Source: Trifolium pratense (taxonomy: Eukaryota > Streptophyta > Magnoliopsida > Fabales > Fabaceae). Taken from it: 64,000 bases of DNA. The translations under genes and the position numbers were made by a program. Below are positions 1-12,599 of the stretch, piece after piece. Where the stretch lies: positions 48,149,362 to 48,213,361 of the forward strand of contig NC_060061.1 in NCBI RefSeq assembly GCF_020283565.1. The letters run 5' to 3'. A model generated the notes under the pieces. It saw nothing but the letters and a program-made list of their open reading frames with translations, had not been told where the DNA came from and searched no databases. Within the stretch, counting starts at the first letter, position 1. Each line of letters begins with the position of its first letter.

Positions 1-25
1 CCAAAAACTCATCTTAACCATATGC

Positions 26-187
26 ATAATGAAGCACGGATACAAACTCAGACACCAGACACGACATAGATACTGACAAGTCAACATAGATAATAATTTA
101 AGAAAATCATTGTATGTATTAGTCCAGACACTAGCATGTGTCCGACACAGGGACACGCCTAATCTGAGGAGTGTTTGTACTTCATAA
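26..187. repeat. MITE-like element inside the carboxypeptidase intron
   Basis: The left end reads like TTATGAAGCACGGA and the right end like TACTTCATAA, with GTGTCCGACAC-type internal motifs. A second, more decayed copy follows at about 228-367. The same family is seen complete at 52276-52458 and decayed at about 30640-30840. It belongs to intronic DNA of the partial gene at 376-631. Confidence 0.5.
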
Positions 188-375
188 ACCTATAATCTAT
201 GTAGCACACTTTAGATGGAAATTGTGTCTGCAGTCTGATACATGTTAGTGTTCATCACGATTCACGACACTAATATATGTGGTTAGTCGTAACAACTTAA
301 TTTTCTCAAATTATTGTTGATGTCTATCCGTATGTGTCATGTTCGTGTCTGTGTCAGTGATTCATAACTACATAC

Positions 376-631
376 CTCCATTTAACCAAAGCACTACTGG
401 CTTAGAAGCTGGTTCAACTTCAGCTTCAACAAAATAGTAAAACAAAGCTCTCTTTTGCACTTCATCAACTGTAATATAACCAGCATATTGTTGGAATTCA
501 ACTTTTGGCTGCTGAGGTAAAGTTCTTATCTTATCAGATTCTGGAAAGGAATTTACTCCTATTATGATTTGTGTTGCAAGAACAAATATTATTGTTGCAA
601 TTAAAGCACATGATTGAGACTGAGATATCAT
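376..631 (-). CDS. Serine carboxypeptidase-like protein, first exon (partial gene)
   Basis: First coding exon of a secreted serine carboxypeptidase-like (S10 family) hydrolase; the other exons lie beyond the left edge of the window. The exon encodes an N-terminal hydrophobic signal peptide (about residues 1-28). A region typical of class II plant carboxypeptidases follows: [15 protein letters not shown], then [11 protein letters not shown], then [10 protein letters not shown], which leads into the GPGCSS segment of the next exon. The exon stops after the first base of the second Gly codon of LNGG, where a GT donor follows (375-374), so the intron is phase 1. The start is the ATG at 631. The catalytic Ser, Asp and His are not in this exon, so activity cannot be judged. 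It resembles the SCPL45/46 group by recall. Confidence 0.85.
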
Positions 632-771
632 GGTAATTAATAAGATCTGACTCAGAAGTTGTTGGTTCTGTGGCTTTTTATTCTGTTTATGTATATTGAA
701 CTAGTAAAACTAATAGTGATATAAAGGTTGAATAAATGCAGAAGAAGGAATATATAATAAAGGCTTGTACA

Positions 772-1318
772 TAGGGATGGCAACGGGCGCCCATGGATAC
801 GGGTTTGACACTTACCAAACCCACACCCGAAATCATCACCCAAACTCAAACCCAAACCCAAAGGCTATTCGGGTGGCAAAACAACACCCACGCCCACACC
901 CATTGGGTTCGGGTTTTTTCCACCCTAACCCAAACTCGCATCACATTTGAAAATAATTTGCAAATTTAAGAAATTAAATTACAACATAGACTTTGAATTA
1001 AATTACAACTAAAATTAAGGTATTCCAAGGAAATTCAAACATAGACTTTCAAGAAATTACAACATAAACTTTCAAGAAATTAAATTACAACTAAAATTTA
1101 AGGTCTTCCAAGGAAATTGAGGGAGACTATGGGGGTAATTAGGTAATTATAAAATATTTCGGGTGGGTGTATGGGTTTCGGGTGTGGGTTTGACTGATAC
1201 CAAACCCACACCCATATTATCGGGTGTCACCCGAACCCAAACCCAGTCAAATCGGGTTTCGCCCGTTGACTTGGGTTTGGGTTCGGGTGGGTCTCTCGGG
1301 TTTGGGTTTTTTTGCCAT
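772..1318. mobile_element. Non-autonomous hAT-like element in the carboxypeptidase upstream region
   Basis: The element begins TAGGGATGGCAAC, ends TTTGCCAT, and is flanked on both sides by the 8-bp duplication CTTGTACA (764-771 and 1319-1326). Eight-bp duplications are characteristic of hAT transposons. Both ends are packed with subterminal GGGTTTGGGT / ACCCAAACCC repeats. The middle holds an imperfect direct repeat with the phrase CCAAGGAAATT. No transposase is encoded. The right terminus lacks the last five bases expected from the left one. Confidence 0.75.
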
Positions 1319-1326
1319 CTTGTACA

Positions 1327-2723
1327 AATATATACTTTGTGGAACAATTGGACAGATTTTATTTATCTCGCGGCCGAACTCTGGACTACTAGGATTCCTT
1401 TCCCCTAGAAACCAGAGCGTTATAAAACCAAATATATATATATATATATACTTGTATAGTATAGTATTGTATAGTGTATAGTATTTTTTTTGTTACATAT
1501 ATAGTATATTAATAGTATGTGTGTGTGAACGTAGAAATTGGATCATGTCTATACAGACAAGTTTTGGTGCAGACCACAACCCAATGTCTCGAGTTTTGGA
1601 GCTTCATTTTTATCTTGAGTGCTTATTTGGTGGTGGTGTTACTATGTTTTTCTAAAGCATATAGAGTATTTCTTTTGATTTAAATATATATATATAAAGC
1701 AATATTATATGTTTAATATGAAACATGTAAGAAATTCAAATTTGAGGATTTTTAAAGTGTAAAAGACGAAACTCACATTAGATAATGAATTAATATATAC
1801 ACTGATTCGATAAAATAAAAAATCACAAATTATTACTTACCAAGAGTAGACAATAAGTTCTATTTCATCTTATTCTTCTTACACCATTAGATAAAAGAGA
1901 ACTGTCATTAATATTTGTAATTATGTTTAAGTCTAATAGGTAAATCATTTATAATTATTTTTTTTGCTTTCACCACTATTTTAATTCGGTTCGGAGATCA
2001 GTTATGACATCAAGTGATTGCAACTCCCTCCCAATCGTAGTTACGGGGATCAAACTGTAATCCTTACCAAATTTAGTATCAATCACCACTGAACCAACTA
2101 ACTATTGGTAAACCATTTATAATTTATAAATATATAGAACTTACCTACATATTAAGATAAGATAATGAAAGTGGCAAAGCCACATGTTATCACACTCTAT
2201 TTTCAATCATATTTCTTTCATTGAGTGAATTTTAATAGTCTCACAATTTTATGTAGACTCATTTCTAAATAATGGTGGGGTTTCATTGTACTTGTACATG
2301 CCTAGCAAGGATATGAAATCAGAAGTACATGTGACCACAAAACTTGTCCTTTTCGTCACGAGATAAAACGTCAGTGCATGCATACCACAAAGTACAAACA
2401 AAACAACACAATGTTTATTATTGGGTGTTGAAAATAGCAATAGTGGTACTATAAGTCAATAGTGGGTGATGAATCATTGCTCTCTATTGTTCAAATTCTT
2501 TTCCACACCTACGCAAATTCAGCTGCACTGACGTGAGTAGGTAAAAGATTGTAAAAGTAATCCACAATAAAATTCTCTCCATTTAGTAGATACTTAAATG
2601 AATTTTTCATTACACATCATTTATTTATAGTAAAAAGGGACCGGAACCCAGAGAAAAAAAACGTATAAAAAACAATATCATAAAAGGGTCTTAAAACTTG
2701 TATAGACTACTTGTTAAAAATAC

Positions 2724-2728
<5 letters not shown>
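1327..2728. other. Intergenic stretch with a SINE-like remnant
   Basis: No gene is recognised. A short TA/AT run lies near 1432-1450. At about 2020-2115 the minus strand carries a decayed tRNA-type promoter: a box A-like TAGTTGGTTCAGTGGTGA and a box B-like GTTTGATCCCC. This is probably an old SINE. The rest is plain AT-rich sequence. Confidence 0.35.

Positions 2729-2802
<74 letters not shown>
2729..2802. repeat. (AT)n microsatellite
   Basis: An uninterrupted AT dinucleotide run of about 74 bp. It appears to split a MITE, whose right end (AACTAGTGTCCCAAGAGTAC) resumes at about 2826 and resembles the ends of the elements at 10579-10764 and 55320-55490. Confidence 0.9.
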
Positions 2803-2804
<2 letters not shown>

Positions 2805-3398
2805 TCCATACAATTTTATTTTTTAACTAGTGTCCCAAGAGTACTAGTTAGCATAACCCATATTTTATAAAGATCTCTAACTTTATTTAAACAGATACTA
2901 TCAATTAAGTTCCTACAATATTCTCAAGACAAATTGACTTTTTTGAAATACTCATTCTAACGAGCTTATTGCACCATAAAAAATCAGAAATTTAGTAGTT
3001 TACTGAACAATGAATCTCTAATGTAATGAATGACTATTAAATTCAATTCAAACATTTAAACAAATACGGGTTAAAAACCCATTATGGAGCATCTTAATTA
3101 GCATTTTGGCTACAGGATCCACAGCGTAAAGGTTCTACTTTGAGGGTTTTGATACAAAAATTCAAAGCCAGAGCTAGAATTTAAACTAAAATTTCAGATC
3201 TTAGAAAAACCTTAAACAAATCCAAATAGACAGGGCAATCTCCAAGCAAAACAACTATCCAATACACAAATTTAACATCCCTTTGATCAAAGCAGAGCTC
3301 ATTTCACCCTTTAAGAAAACATACAAATTTTGAAACCGTGGATTTTTCCAAACACGGGTTTGTTGATGCAACAGGTTTTGAAAATAGCATACAAAGCT

Positions 3399-6300
3399 TT
3401 ACTTTCTTCTACGTTTTCTTCTTTTTCTATCACTTTCATCAGAACTTGCCGAGTCTGACTCTGATTCAGAACTGGTTCCTGAATCTGATGAACTGGAGTT
3501 TCCAGATTCATTATCCGAGTCAGAATCTGAAACTTGCTTCTGCTGTTGCATGATCATACGTGGCATATTTTTCAAATGCTCACGTAGATTCTCAGTAAGA
3601 CCACCGAGACCAATGGAGGTAAAGAAGTTAATGCAGAATCGTGTGTTTTTAGGATTATCTTTGGGAAATATGGATTCAAAAAACTCCTGCATTGTTGGAT
3701 CGTTTAACCGCTCATTTAGCAACCGGATTCCAAGATGCTCCGACAATTCCTGCAGCATTGAAAAATGAAATTAATATCTTCCATAAAAAGAGACATGAAT
3801 AAATTACCACTACATCCCACAGATGATGCAAGAGAACAAGTAGAATAAATATCCCACTAAGGTGCAAGTTTGGAACAAAAGAGGGATCTGGGCCTTCTTT
3901 GAAGGGCTATATATAAGTGTCCAGAATCTAAAACTAAAATACTTCGGATGTATAAGGGACAAAATCACAATACTTCCTAAAGAGATGGTTGAGAAATTTT
4001 TAAAAAAGATGGGCAAAACACTATTTATGATGGGCAAAATAGTTCATATGAACTTGGTACTGAAACAGAAAAACATGTTTGCCATGGAAAACTAATGGCA
4101 GCAATTGGCAGTGACATAATAGCAGTGGAGTGCAAACTTAATCTAGGGCACTACAGCACACTAAATTAAGTTTGTATTTATGGAAACCAAAATATTAAAA
4201 GCAGAAATTAATGAAAGAGATAAAATAAAACAATGGAAAATAGAACACATTTGATTGCTGAAGAAAGTAAAATTTGTATAAGGGAATGAATCCCAATCTA
4301 CCCCAGAGATAAACTCCTCAGATGGTGAAAAATCCCTGCCTAACCATAATGGTTCACTCAATAATCTTCGATGCCCACTACACTACAATTCACCCACCTC
4401 ACAATTTATACTAATAAGGCAAACAAACTTGCGAACTAAGCATCCTATCCTACAACACTCTTTATTACATTATATCCCTTTTTCCATATAAGCCCTCACT
4501 CAGGTCTCTATCAACTTCTTAACAATTTATGCTCAAACACAACATATTGTCATCTAGATTGCTTATTCTATAATTTTACTCGCCTTAAATAACATGATAA
4601 AAACAAGTGATTACCCTTTCACTTTCACCTGCAAGATGTGCAGTAGCGCTGCCTTAAATAGACCCATAGTGGATTTAATCCTTCCCTAGACACTATGATG
4701 GCAATATTTTATAACACCAAATTACCCATTCAACCTTCTAGGGGGTCGGGAATTTTCTTGTAAAAATAAAGTTTTCTAATTTCTCACTCATTATTTTGAA
4801 CAGATCTACTTTTCCATAGCAGTATGGCAACACAGTTTATTGACAAGGCTGCATATACATGCACTATGGCCACCATTCTCATCATGGCATCAGTGGCATT
4901 TCCAACTGAAGCTGTAATGGTGAAAATGGTGGATGAAAGATACACACAATAAGGACGACTGGCTGAACAGATAAATACAGCCCAATAGATAGAGGCATAA
5001 GTAAACCAAGGAAAACTATATATCAAGCCATTACTGTTATGATGACTGGAATTTAAATGGAGTCATTAGCCATGATCCATCATTAGATATTATGGCATCA
5101 ATTGATCCATGTAGCCAACCCCAAAAGGTAGTAAAATGCTAGGACTTCGGAATTTTTCTGTTTTGTCTTAGTAATTTTTTTCCTTACTCACAATGAAATT
5201 TCGCTATTGTTAAAAAAAAAAAAAAATTGCATCTACAGATTCTAAATTCCTATATCACATTTTAACCAGTCTAGAACCAGCATATATTTTTTAAAACTGG
5301 GAAAACTTGAAGTAATAATGCAAGTACTCGGAGAAACAAAAATAGATGAGTATTTGAGTTTGATTCAAGTACCTGGAAGAGAATCTTAATAAATATACGT
5401 GAAGAAGAAGTTGTGTCCTCTTCAGTCAAGCGAATGTATGATAAGACGTTCCAAGGCAGAGCAAATGTCCCAAGCAAATGAGCAAAAAACTTTGCCACAT
5501 TTCGCAGTTTGTTTGTTTCAAGTCGGTGGATCATGGAATATTGCTGCACAAAGCATTTCTCAAAATTTTCTTGATGCACTTTGTTAATCATACAGAATCG
5601 CTGGCCCAGAAGACCATAATATCGGAGGTAAGTTCTTTCTTGACTGCAACATTCCAAAAGCATAATACACAGTTCCATCTGCATCAATGACACAATTTCA
5701 ATTAAATTCTGTTTTGGCAAGTAGATAGTTTTAACAATAGAACAATACATTTCCAGCAGATATTCAATTCAATGCTTACCTCTTGACCTGGCTCGAGATG
5801 AATTTTGAGAAGCTTGTGACCAGCTTCCTCAAAATCGACACTAGACATGATTGTTAGATAGATGGTCCTCCGAAGATTGACTAGATTTGTCTCTGTTTCA
5901 TCTTTTATTTGCATACTTTCCTCGTTCTCTTCATCAGATTCACCATCTTCATCTGATTCATCATCAGAACCTTCTTCTCCCTCTGATTCCTTCTCTTCCT
6001 CGCCCAGCAAGGTTTTCTTCAACTCTTCATAACGCTTTTCATTCTCCATATAATTGGGGTCAGGTTTGAATATATCTGAGAAAAACAAAATATACAAATC
6101 ACAATGAAATATGGCCACATGTTGATAAAATTATATATAAATACAAACTTAAAAATAGAAAATGTACCAAGGGAAGTCTCAGGATCTATTTCCTCATCCA
6201 AGGAGATTTCATGGGTCAACTGATCTTCCTGCTCCACAAGGTCTAATTCAGGCCGAACAGCTGGATAACCCTGCATAATCATCATCAAACATTTCAACTT

Positions 6301-8801
6301 TAAAATGCTTTACAAAATGTTGACATTCTTTCTCACTGTTAATGTGTTGTTTCTGTCCCATACAATAAAATAGTGTACCTGAAACTTTGCCTTTCTTATT
6401 GCAAATAATCCTTCAATCAGAAATTGAACACGTTTGTCAATTTCTCCTTCATGAAGAATTCCACGGAAACGCTCAAAGATACCTGCAAAACAATAAATCT
6501 AACTTAAGAAAATATATTGAAGATTCAAATCAATTTTAAGCATCAGGTGCACATATTCGTGTGTCAAACTCAAAGGTATACTTATACATATGAAAAAAAC
6601 ACATCAACGAGGCAGAGCTACCCAGCCCTAAGCATATCATCGCAACTGCATGAATAATTTTGTTTGGGCATTATAACCTGATAGAAAAACTTACTTCATA
6701 GCATCAAATTACCAAAAATTAAGGTACAGAAGTTTACATGTAGTTGTTAGAAACAAATGATAATAGTGAGCCTTTGATATTTTAAATAAAGAGTAACAGT
6801 GTAACATATGCCTCATAGCCAGAAGTAGAATCCAGTCAAGAAGGGACTTGAGCTCCTATTTTAATTATAAACACTTAACACTAACAGCAACCGAACTGAT
6901 CAATACATTTTAATTCCTTGCAAACCACACATCATCATGTCTTGGTCCTCGTTCAAACTATAACACAATTTCATGAACCTGGGATCTTAGATTCCACTCT
7001 CCTCCTCACTAGTAGAGGAGGAGGTAAAGTTCAACCAGAAATCATTTACCTATCTTTACCGTGTTAGTATGAATACTATTAAGCAAAAGAAAAGGTAGGA
7101 TTCATAAACATAATAAATACTGAACCATGAATACTATGAAGCAAAAGAAAAGGTAGGATTCATAAACATAATAAATACTGAAAATAAAGACCAAAGGAAA
7201 GGATCATGCTTAGAATTTTCAAAAAATAATAAAAAGGATCATGCAGAATATATATATTATATCTACAAAAGATAAGCACACTACAGCCATATAGTTAAAA
7301 GGGAATACCCACCATGAAGTCCTTTAGGTGTGAGATCCTGCAGTGTTGAACCACATTCAGTTACAAAACCAACAGCTACTTCAACACTGTCATCGGTAGG
7401 CTTCTCAAGCAAAACCGTGAGTAACTCTAGAGCAATGATCTCATGAGCCACTTGCTGATTCACAAGATGTGCTACAAACTTAACAGCAGCAAGTAATTGA
7501 GGCTACAAATGATAATAAAAAACTAATTAGAAGCAATACAAAAAGCAAATAAAAGTAAAATTGATCTCCACAAAGAAAACACATCAGGGTGCTCAATCAC
7601 ACACCTTGTCATTACGCTTATAAGCTCTTTTCAGCTGCAAAACAATCCTTTTAAGCAAAAGATCACCAACTTGAGGAAATTTTGTGTTGACTACAGCAAC
7701 CATTGCAGCAAACACATCAGTAAACCCAGGAGAAGCCATCTGCGATTTCATACAGGATCTGCAAAACAGTCCTCTTCCACGAACCAAATTCTCGGAAAAC
7801 AATTCCGGAATTATATTTGTAATGTTAATCGCATTGACCTTGTTTACCAAACCATTAATACTCTTCCTCAGAGCATCCCAAGTCAGCCGTTGATACTCAG
7901 GACTACTTTTATCATCAACTTCTCTCATCATCCTCGCTAACTTAAATGGTGGAATGTAAACACCACCACTTTTCCCCAAAGTAGAAGCATCACCATTGAT
8001 ACCACTAGCAGGTATCGCTGGAATCGCTCCCCCACGTCCTTCCTCTTTCTTCCTAATCTCTTCCCTCTCATTGTCTCCATTCTTCTCAACTCGTTGCCTT
8101 CTCTCCCCATTCCCTCTTCTATCATCATCATCACCACGTCGATCCCTTTCCTTCTCATTATCACCATCCCTGTGCCTCCTCTCCCCATTCCCTCTTCTAT
8201 CATTGTCACCACGTCGATCCCTCTCCTTTTCATTATCACCATCCCTATCATCAACCCTATGCCTCCTATCCCCATTCCGATCTCTCTTCCTATCAAATTC
8301 CTCTTCCAAATCATCCTTATACCGACCACGGCGATCCCTTTCCTTCTCATTATCATCATCCCTATCTCTATACCTCCTATCCCTATTTCTCTTCCTATCA
8401 TCTTCCTCTGAATCATCCTTATACCGACGACGGTGATCCTTCTCCTTCTCATTACCACCATCCCTATCAACTCTATGCCTTCTTTCCCTATCCCTAATTT
8501 CTTCATCTGAAGAACCCTTATGCCGACGACGGTTATCCCTATCCCTCTCTTTCACAATGTCACCATCTCTTTCACTTCTATCCTTATCCCTATTCCTTTT
8601 TCGATCAACTTCATCCTCTGAATCTTCACCACGATCTTTAATTCTGCGCCGATCTTCCTCCTCAGCTCCACGGCGGTCTCGCTTACTATCCTCATCGCGA
8701 CCGCGACGCTTTCTACTGTCTTCTCTTTCTTCCCGATTTCTGATGAATTGTCCTTCTTCTTCCTCTGAATCACTCCGTCGTTCTTCACTTCTACCATTCA
8801 T
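3399..8801 (-). CDS. CWC22: Pre-mRNA-splicing factor CWC22 homologue
   Basis: Spliceosome-associated protein which, in characterised eukaryotes, binds eIF4A3 and loads exon-junction complexes during splicing in the nucleus. Seven exons join in frame with GT-AG borders: 8801-7605, 7502-7313, 6482-6379, 6270-6168, 6075-5780, 5678-5373 and 3749-3399, giving 848 aa. Residues 1 to about 280 are an Arg/Asp/Glu-rich, RS-like tail with repeated NEKERDRRG units. From IPPFKLARM (residue 283) comes the MIF4G domain (about 305-490), containing [16 protein letters not shown]. An acidic linker and an MA3 domain (about 595-695, with [20 protein letters not shown]) follow, then a Ser/Asp-rich, Arg/Lys-ending tail. 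The ATG at 8801 (MNGRSEE) is chosen because upstream in-frame codons lack an ATG. The length is close to that recalled for the Arabidopsis homologue. The last intron is the longest (1.6 kb). Confidence 0.95.
7070..7184. repeat. 58-bp tandem duplication in a CWC22 intron
   Basis: Two near-identical adjacent copies (7070-7127 and 7128-7184), each starting TGAATACTAT and ending ATAATAAATACTGAA, lie in the intron between exons 2 and 3 of the CWC22 gene. One base near the start differs between the copies. Confidence 0.85.
8095..8560 (-). repeat. Coding minisatellite in CWC22 exon 1
   Basis: An imperfect tandem array inside the CWC22 coding sequence. The unit encodes [14 protein letters not shown] blocks separated by DDxxRKRDR or RRGNGERR. 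It lengthens the charged N-terminal tail, and its composition keeps other frames open on both strands. Confidence 0.75.
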
Positions 8802-9548
8802 TTCTAGGGTTTGCTTCCAAACGCGAAAAACAGATACAAAGGAAAGAATTAAAACAAGCCTGACACGAAGTTCGGCTGTTCGGACGGTGGGTGTGCGGCA
8901 GAGCACGACTGTTGTGCGGCGGCGATTTTTGAAGAGAAAATCAGTGGTTTGGGTGTGTTTGCGAACGGTGGTGTATAGAGCGGAAAAGGGATTTATTTAT
9001 TTTTTTAGTCAGATAGCGGAAAAGGGATTTAGGAACAAGGGTGAATATAATTTTTATTTTTTTGGACTAATGGGTGAAATATATATAATAAACAAAATCT
9101 AAAATTTAGGAATATCTTTTTAACAAAATCTTTTTGGTTACAAACAAAATCTAAAATATAAAATTTAAAATATACTCTTATTTTAATTCACCAATAAATT
9201 TTTTTTTTTTTCACACACTTTCTCTTTCCAATAAATTTAATATATTATGTATATAAAAAAAAAACATATTTAATATGTTACTATGTTCCAAAAAAAACAA
9301 TAAAAAGATTATATAAAAAAGTTTAGTAAAAAAAAGTAGATACAATGAAAAGATTATATAAAATTTATTCAATAAAAAAAATATTAGGAAGGAGGGTATA
9401 ATAGACAAAATATAACCTTAAATTATCAAAACGACAAACAATTTAAAATAATTTTTTTTTCTAAAATGATAAAGAAAAAGGAACGGAGGGAGTATATTTT
9501 TGCGTCAAAAAAATTATTATAGATAGTGTATTTGATAATATCAAAGTG
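8802..9548. promoter_or_regulatory. CWC22 5' flank, no further gene seen
   Basis: Upstream region and probable 5' UTR of CWC22 on the minus strand (about 8802-8990 is less AT-rich). It is followed by very AT-rich sequence with poly-A and poly-T runs. No core promoter motif could be assigned with confidence. Confidence 0.4.
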
Positions 9549-9668
9549 AGAATATCTCAATTGGTATAGATAGTGTATTTGATATGCAGGTCTGGTTCGA
9601 ACTTAATATAGATCTCTCACTTATTTGCCTGCGGTGAATTTCTTGTCATTATGTTACTTGACAAAAAA
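9549..9668 (+). mobile_element. tRNA-derived SINE
   Basis: A box A-like TCTCAATTGGTATAGA is followed by a box B-like GGTCTGGTTCGAACTTA. A 3' part GGTGAATTTCTTG...TTACTTGAC ends in an A run. The 3' part matches the SINE at 15045-15179. No clean flanking duplication was found. Confidence 0.6.
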
Positions 9669-9858
9669 AAATTATAATTGGGTTAAATGAAACACAAAAA
9701 TTCTTGTATAAAAAATTACTTATTAAAAAAATTACTTATAAAAAAATAATCATATAATTCTAGATACGATATAACTTTTTTATACATGTATGTAGGAGTG
9801 TAAGGGGATAAAAAAATGATTAATTCGACAATTCAATCCAAATTATAAAATATACATC

Positions 9859-10021
9859 TGTGACAATATATAAGCAAAAGTCACTTTTCTAGGTTTATTG
9901 TATATTTAATGTATCTGAAGGTTTATTGTATATTTAATGTATCTGGACTATATTATGAGACACATACATTAAATATGCAATGAACATAAAAAATCAATTT
10001 TTGCTTATATATTATCACGAA
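9859..10021. mobile_element. MITE with a partly duplicated left arm
   Basis: The inverted termini are GTGACAATATATAAGCAAAA and, at the other end, its near reverse complement (TTTTGCTTATATATTATCAC). In the left arm a 28-bp unit (AGGTTTATTGTATATTTAAT...) is tandemly duplicated from 9891. The core phrase TACATTAAATAT relates it to the Stowaway-like elements at 17934, 32260 and 41715. Confidence 0.6.
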
Positions 10022-10061
10022 AAGAGTATATATTTATATTGTTTTGTTAAAAACTGCTGAT

Positions 10062-10183
<122 letters not shown>

Positions 10184-10256
10184 TTATGCAAGATGGTGTC
10201 CTCTTTGTCTTGATTGGAATGCCGCACTTCAAAATTCACATCATCTTGCTTATATC

Positions 10257-10921
10257 TAGAGTTGAGAATCAGCTAGGCCGAGTTAGACATTGCCAAGTTC
10301 AAGTCTAATCTTTCAAAAAATCGAAGGCTTGAGCCTAACATGTGGCCTATCATAGACTTATTTTTTAGGCCTGAGTTTAACCTTTTCCAAGGCAATGTGG
10401 TCTGTTAACCTGTTTAATAGCCTATTTTGCGTGAACATATTCAAACTTATAATAATATATTTAAATATGTGAAAAACTATCGTAGATTAATAAGCTTAAA
10501 CTACTAAAAAAGTTATTAAATTTATAATTTAACCAAATTACAAATTTTAATATATAAATAATAATAGTAATAAAAATAGGAAAATGTTAAATAGTGCACC
10601 CGGTGCACTGATTAAGCACATAAATAAGAAAATTTTATCTTGAAACTCGTGCATTCAATGCATTAAAAGTGTAAAAAATTGTTTTTATCAACATTAACTT
10701 TATGTTTTATTTCTATTTTGGGTATGCTTAACAAGTGCACCGAGTGCACTGTTTAACATGACCCAAAAAATATTATTCATATTAACTTAAATATGTTGGC
10801 CTATTAGGCTAATAAAAAAGTCTTGAACTGCTCTATTTAAATAAATAGGTTGGTCTGGCCTAAGCCTATATAAGCTAGGCTATAGGCCCTTGTAGGCCGG
10901 CCTAACTTATTTTCACCTCTA
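10257..10921. mobile_element. Non-autonomous hAT-like element with a nested MITE
   Basis: The left terminus TAGAGTTGAGAATCAGCTAG pairs imperfectly with the right terminus, which reads TAGAGGTGAAAATAAGTTAG in reverse complement. The flanking octamers CTTATATC and TTGATATT match at five of eight positions, consistent with an aged 8-bp duplication. Subterminal GGCCTA / TAGGCC motifs recur. A second element sits inside at 10579-10764. Confidence 0.6.
10579..10764. mobile_element. MITE nested in the hAT-like element
   Basis: The inverted termini are GTTAAATAGTGCACCCGGTG and its near reverse complement ending GTGCACTGTTTAAC. A homologous copy lies at about 55320-55490, and a half copy beside the (AT)n tract at 2826-2860. 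Confidence 0.65.
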
Positions 10922-11149
10922 TTGATATTCAAGAGTAGAGAATATATTTTGATTTGCCATGGATTTAGGGGTCATGTAAGCACTAACCACTTGCATTGTT
11001 AAGTTGATCTCCTGATTTAAGTTACTATTAGGATCATTGGATGAACTAGGACTCTCCTAAGTTCTAAGCCTATTTATCAACAATTGTAAAACTAGAATCT
11101 TCAACATTTATCACTTTTTTTTTTGTTAATTTGCCATCTATTGTCCGCA

Positions 11150-11724
11150 CAAAGATCTTTGTTGCTTATCTGGTTGGTTTCCTTCTATCTTTGGAATCCT
11201 TATCTTGCTCATCCTCTTCTGAAGGTGACAGTCTCTCGCAATTTTCAACAAAATGACACATGACTTTGCAATGAGCGTAAAATCAGACATGTTTTCATAA
11301 TCAATCTCCACAAAAAAAAAAACACAAACTCATTCGTTTCCACCAAAACTTTATATCTAAGGGTTTAAGATAGGTCCATGTAAATCAACACTCTAACAAA
11401 TTGGTCAAACTACAATTATACAAAGGTTTTACAAATGATAGCTTCAGTGCATACGGGTACCTAAGCTACTATAGCAATAGAAAACAAGATATCTGGACGC
11501 CAATACTCTTGTGAAAAACCATAGAAGCGAACCAAAACCCGAGCTGAGTGTGTTTGTTGAACCCAAGGATTGAAAACTTTTGACCACGTGAACAATTTTA
11601 ACATGTTAAAAGACCATGAAGCAACAAATTAAACCCTTCTAACATCTTCAAGACATGAAAATGAGAATTCATAGAATCCTTTACCTTGAACCCCCCCCTC
11701 CCAAAATAAAATAAAATAAAATAA

Positions 11725-11760
<36 letters not shown>

Positions 11761-12060
11761 TTGGCTAGATCATTCCAAGTGGAGATAGGTTGTTCTTCAA
11801 GGCAACAACAATGAAGAGTGTTTCCCCCTTTGGGCTAAATGATGTGTCCGTGTAAATTGTGCTTGCATGCTTCCAAAACATGCGAGTATTCCTCCTTTGG
11901 GACCGTAATAGCAAGTTTGTCGCTTTTGACACACACTTGAGGTAGCTACGACAACGAGATATTACAAGCATTAGAGAGAGCTTGCACAAAGGTTTTTCAG
12001 TGTTGTGACTTCTCAAGAACTAAATTGGGTTGTTTCAAACATGAATCAAGGCAAGACCAA
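11150..12060 (-). pseudogene. Decayed LINE ORF1-like protein (DUF4283 plus zinc knuckle)
   Basis: Fragments of a plant LINE ORF1 or gag-like nucleic-acid-binding protein are readable on the minus strand after switching frames several times. Near 12010-11760 there is a segment with KLAITVPKEEY and FWKHA. Near 11400-11290 there is LKPLDIKFWWKRMSL and FVEIDYENM. Near 11280-11190 there is YAHCKVMCHFVENCERL, the zinc-knuckle part, then an acidic tail. Stops and frameshifts break it throughout, so it cannot be functional. No reverse transcriptase is attached. The order matches the DUF4283 family as recalled. Confidence 0.6.
11701..11762. repeat. (AAAAT)n followed by (AAT)n
   Basis: A compound simple repeat inside the decayed LINE ORF1 region, preceded by a C-rich tract (CCCCCCCTCCC) at about 11692. 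Confidence 0.9.
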
Positions 12061-12599
12061 GGGATACATAAGCTTTCCATGATGATCGAATTAGAAAATC
12101 ACAAGTCGTGAAGCCAGGTGAGAAGGTACGAGGGTGAACAATGTATTTTTCGCCTGAGCATTTTTGTTTTTGACTAACTATGTTTTAAAGTTCCCCTACT
12201 AATAACTAATTGTTGAATAAGAGAAACACTTTAATTTATATATATATTGTTTACATTAACTAGATTGTCACTAACGATAATTTTACAAATGTTTCTAATG
12301 AGATGTGAATTCACTATCTTGAGATCAGAAAGTTAAGTTATTACCACTGAGCTAGAACTTAAAAAAAAAAATGAGAATAAGAAATGTTTTTGTTAATCAA
12401 TGAAACTATAAATAATTTTCAAAGTTAAAGACACGATCAAAAATCTATAGTATCTTTTTTTTTTACTAAAAAAGTCTATAGTATCAATCAACACAAGAAA
12501 ACATTAATGTAGATGAAATTATTTTTGAGAAAGACAACTCGGAGAAAAAATTGATCTTGAAAGAAAGTTTGAAATTCCAATTTTTATTGCAAAACTTTA

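Noticed and set aside
765..1481. Short frames with Asn/Pro/His-rich or Pro/Thr-rich products
   Set aside because: They read through the GGGTTTGGGT repeats of the hAT-like element.
5702..6118. Acidic 138-aa minus-strand frame as an independent gene
   Set aside because: It is exon 5 of CWC22 with intron read-through at both ends.
8801..8906. N-terminal extension of CWC22 by 35 residues
   Set aside because: It would need a GTG start; the ATG at 8801 gives the expected acidic and basic N-terminus.
7937..9102. Several long open frames on both strands (for example 189 aa minus, 146 and 181 aa plus)
   Set aside because: They are shadows of the repetitive, Arg/Glu-rich CWC22 exon 1; composition, not coding, keeps them open.
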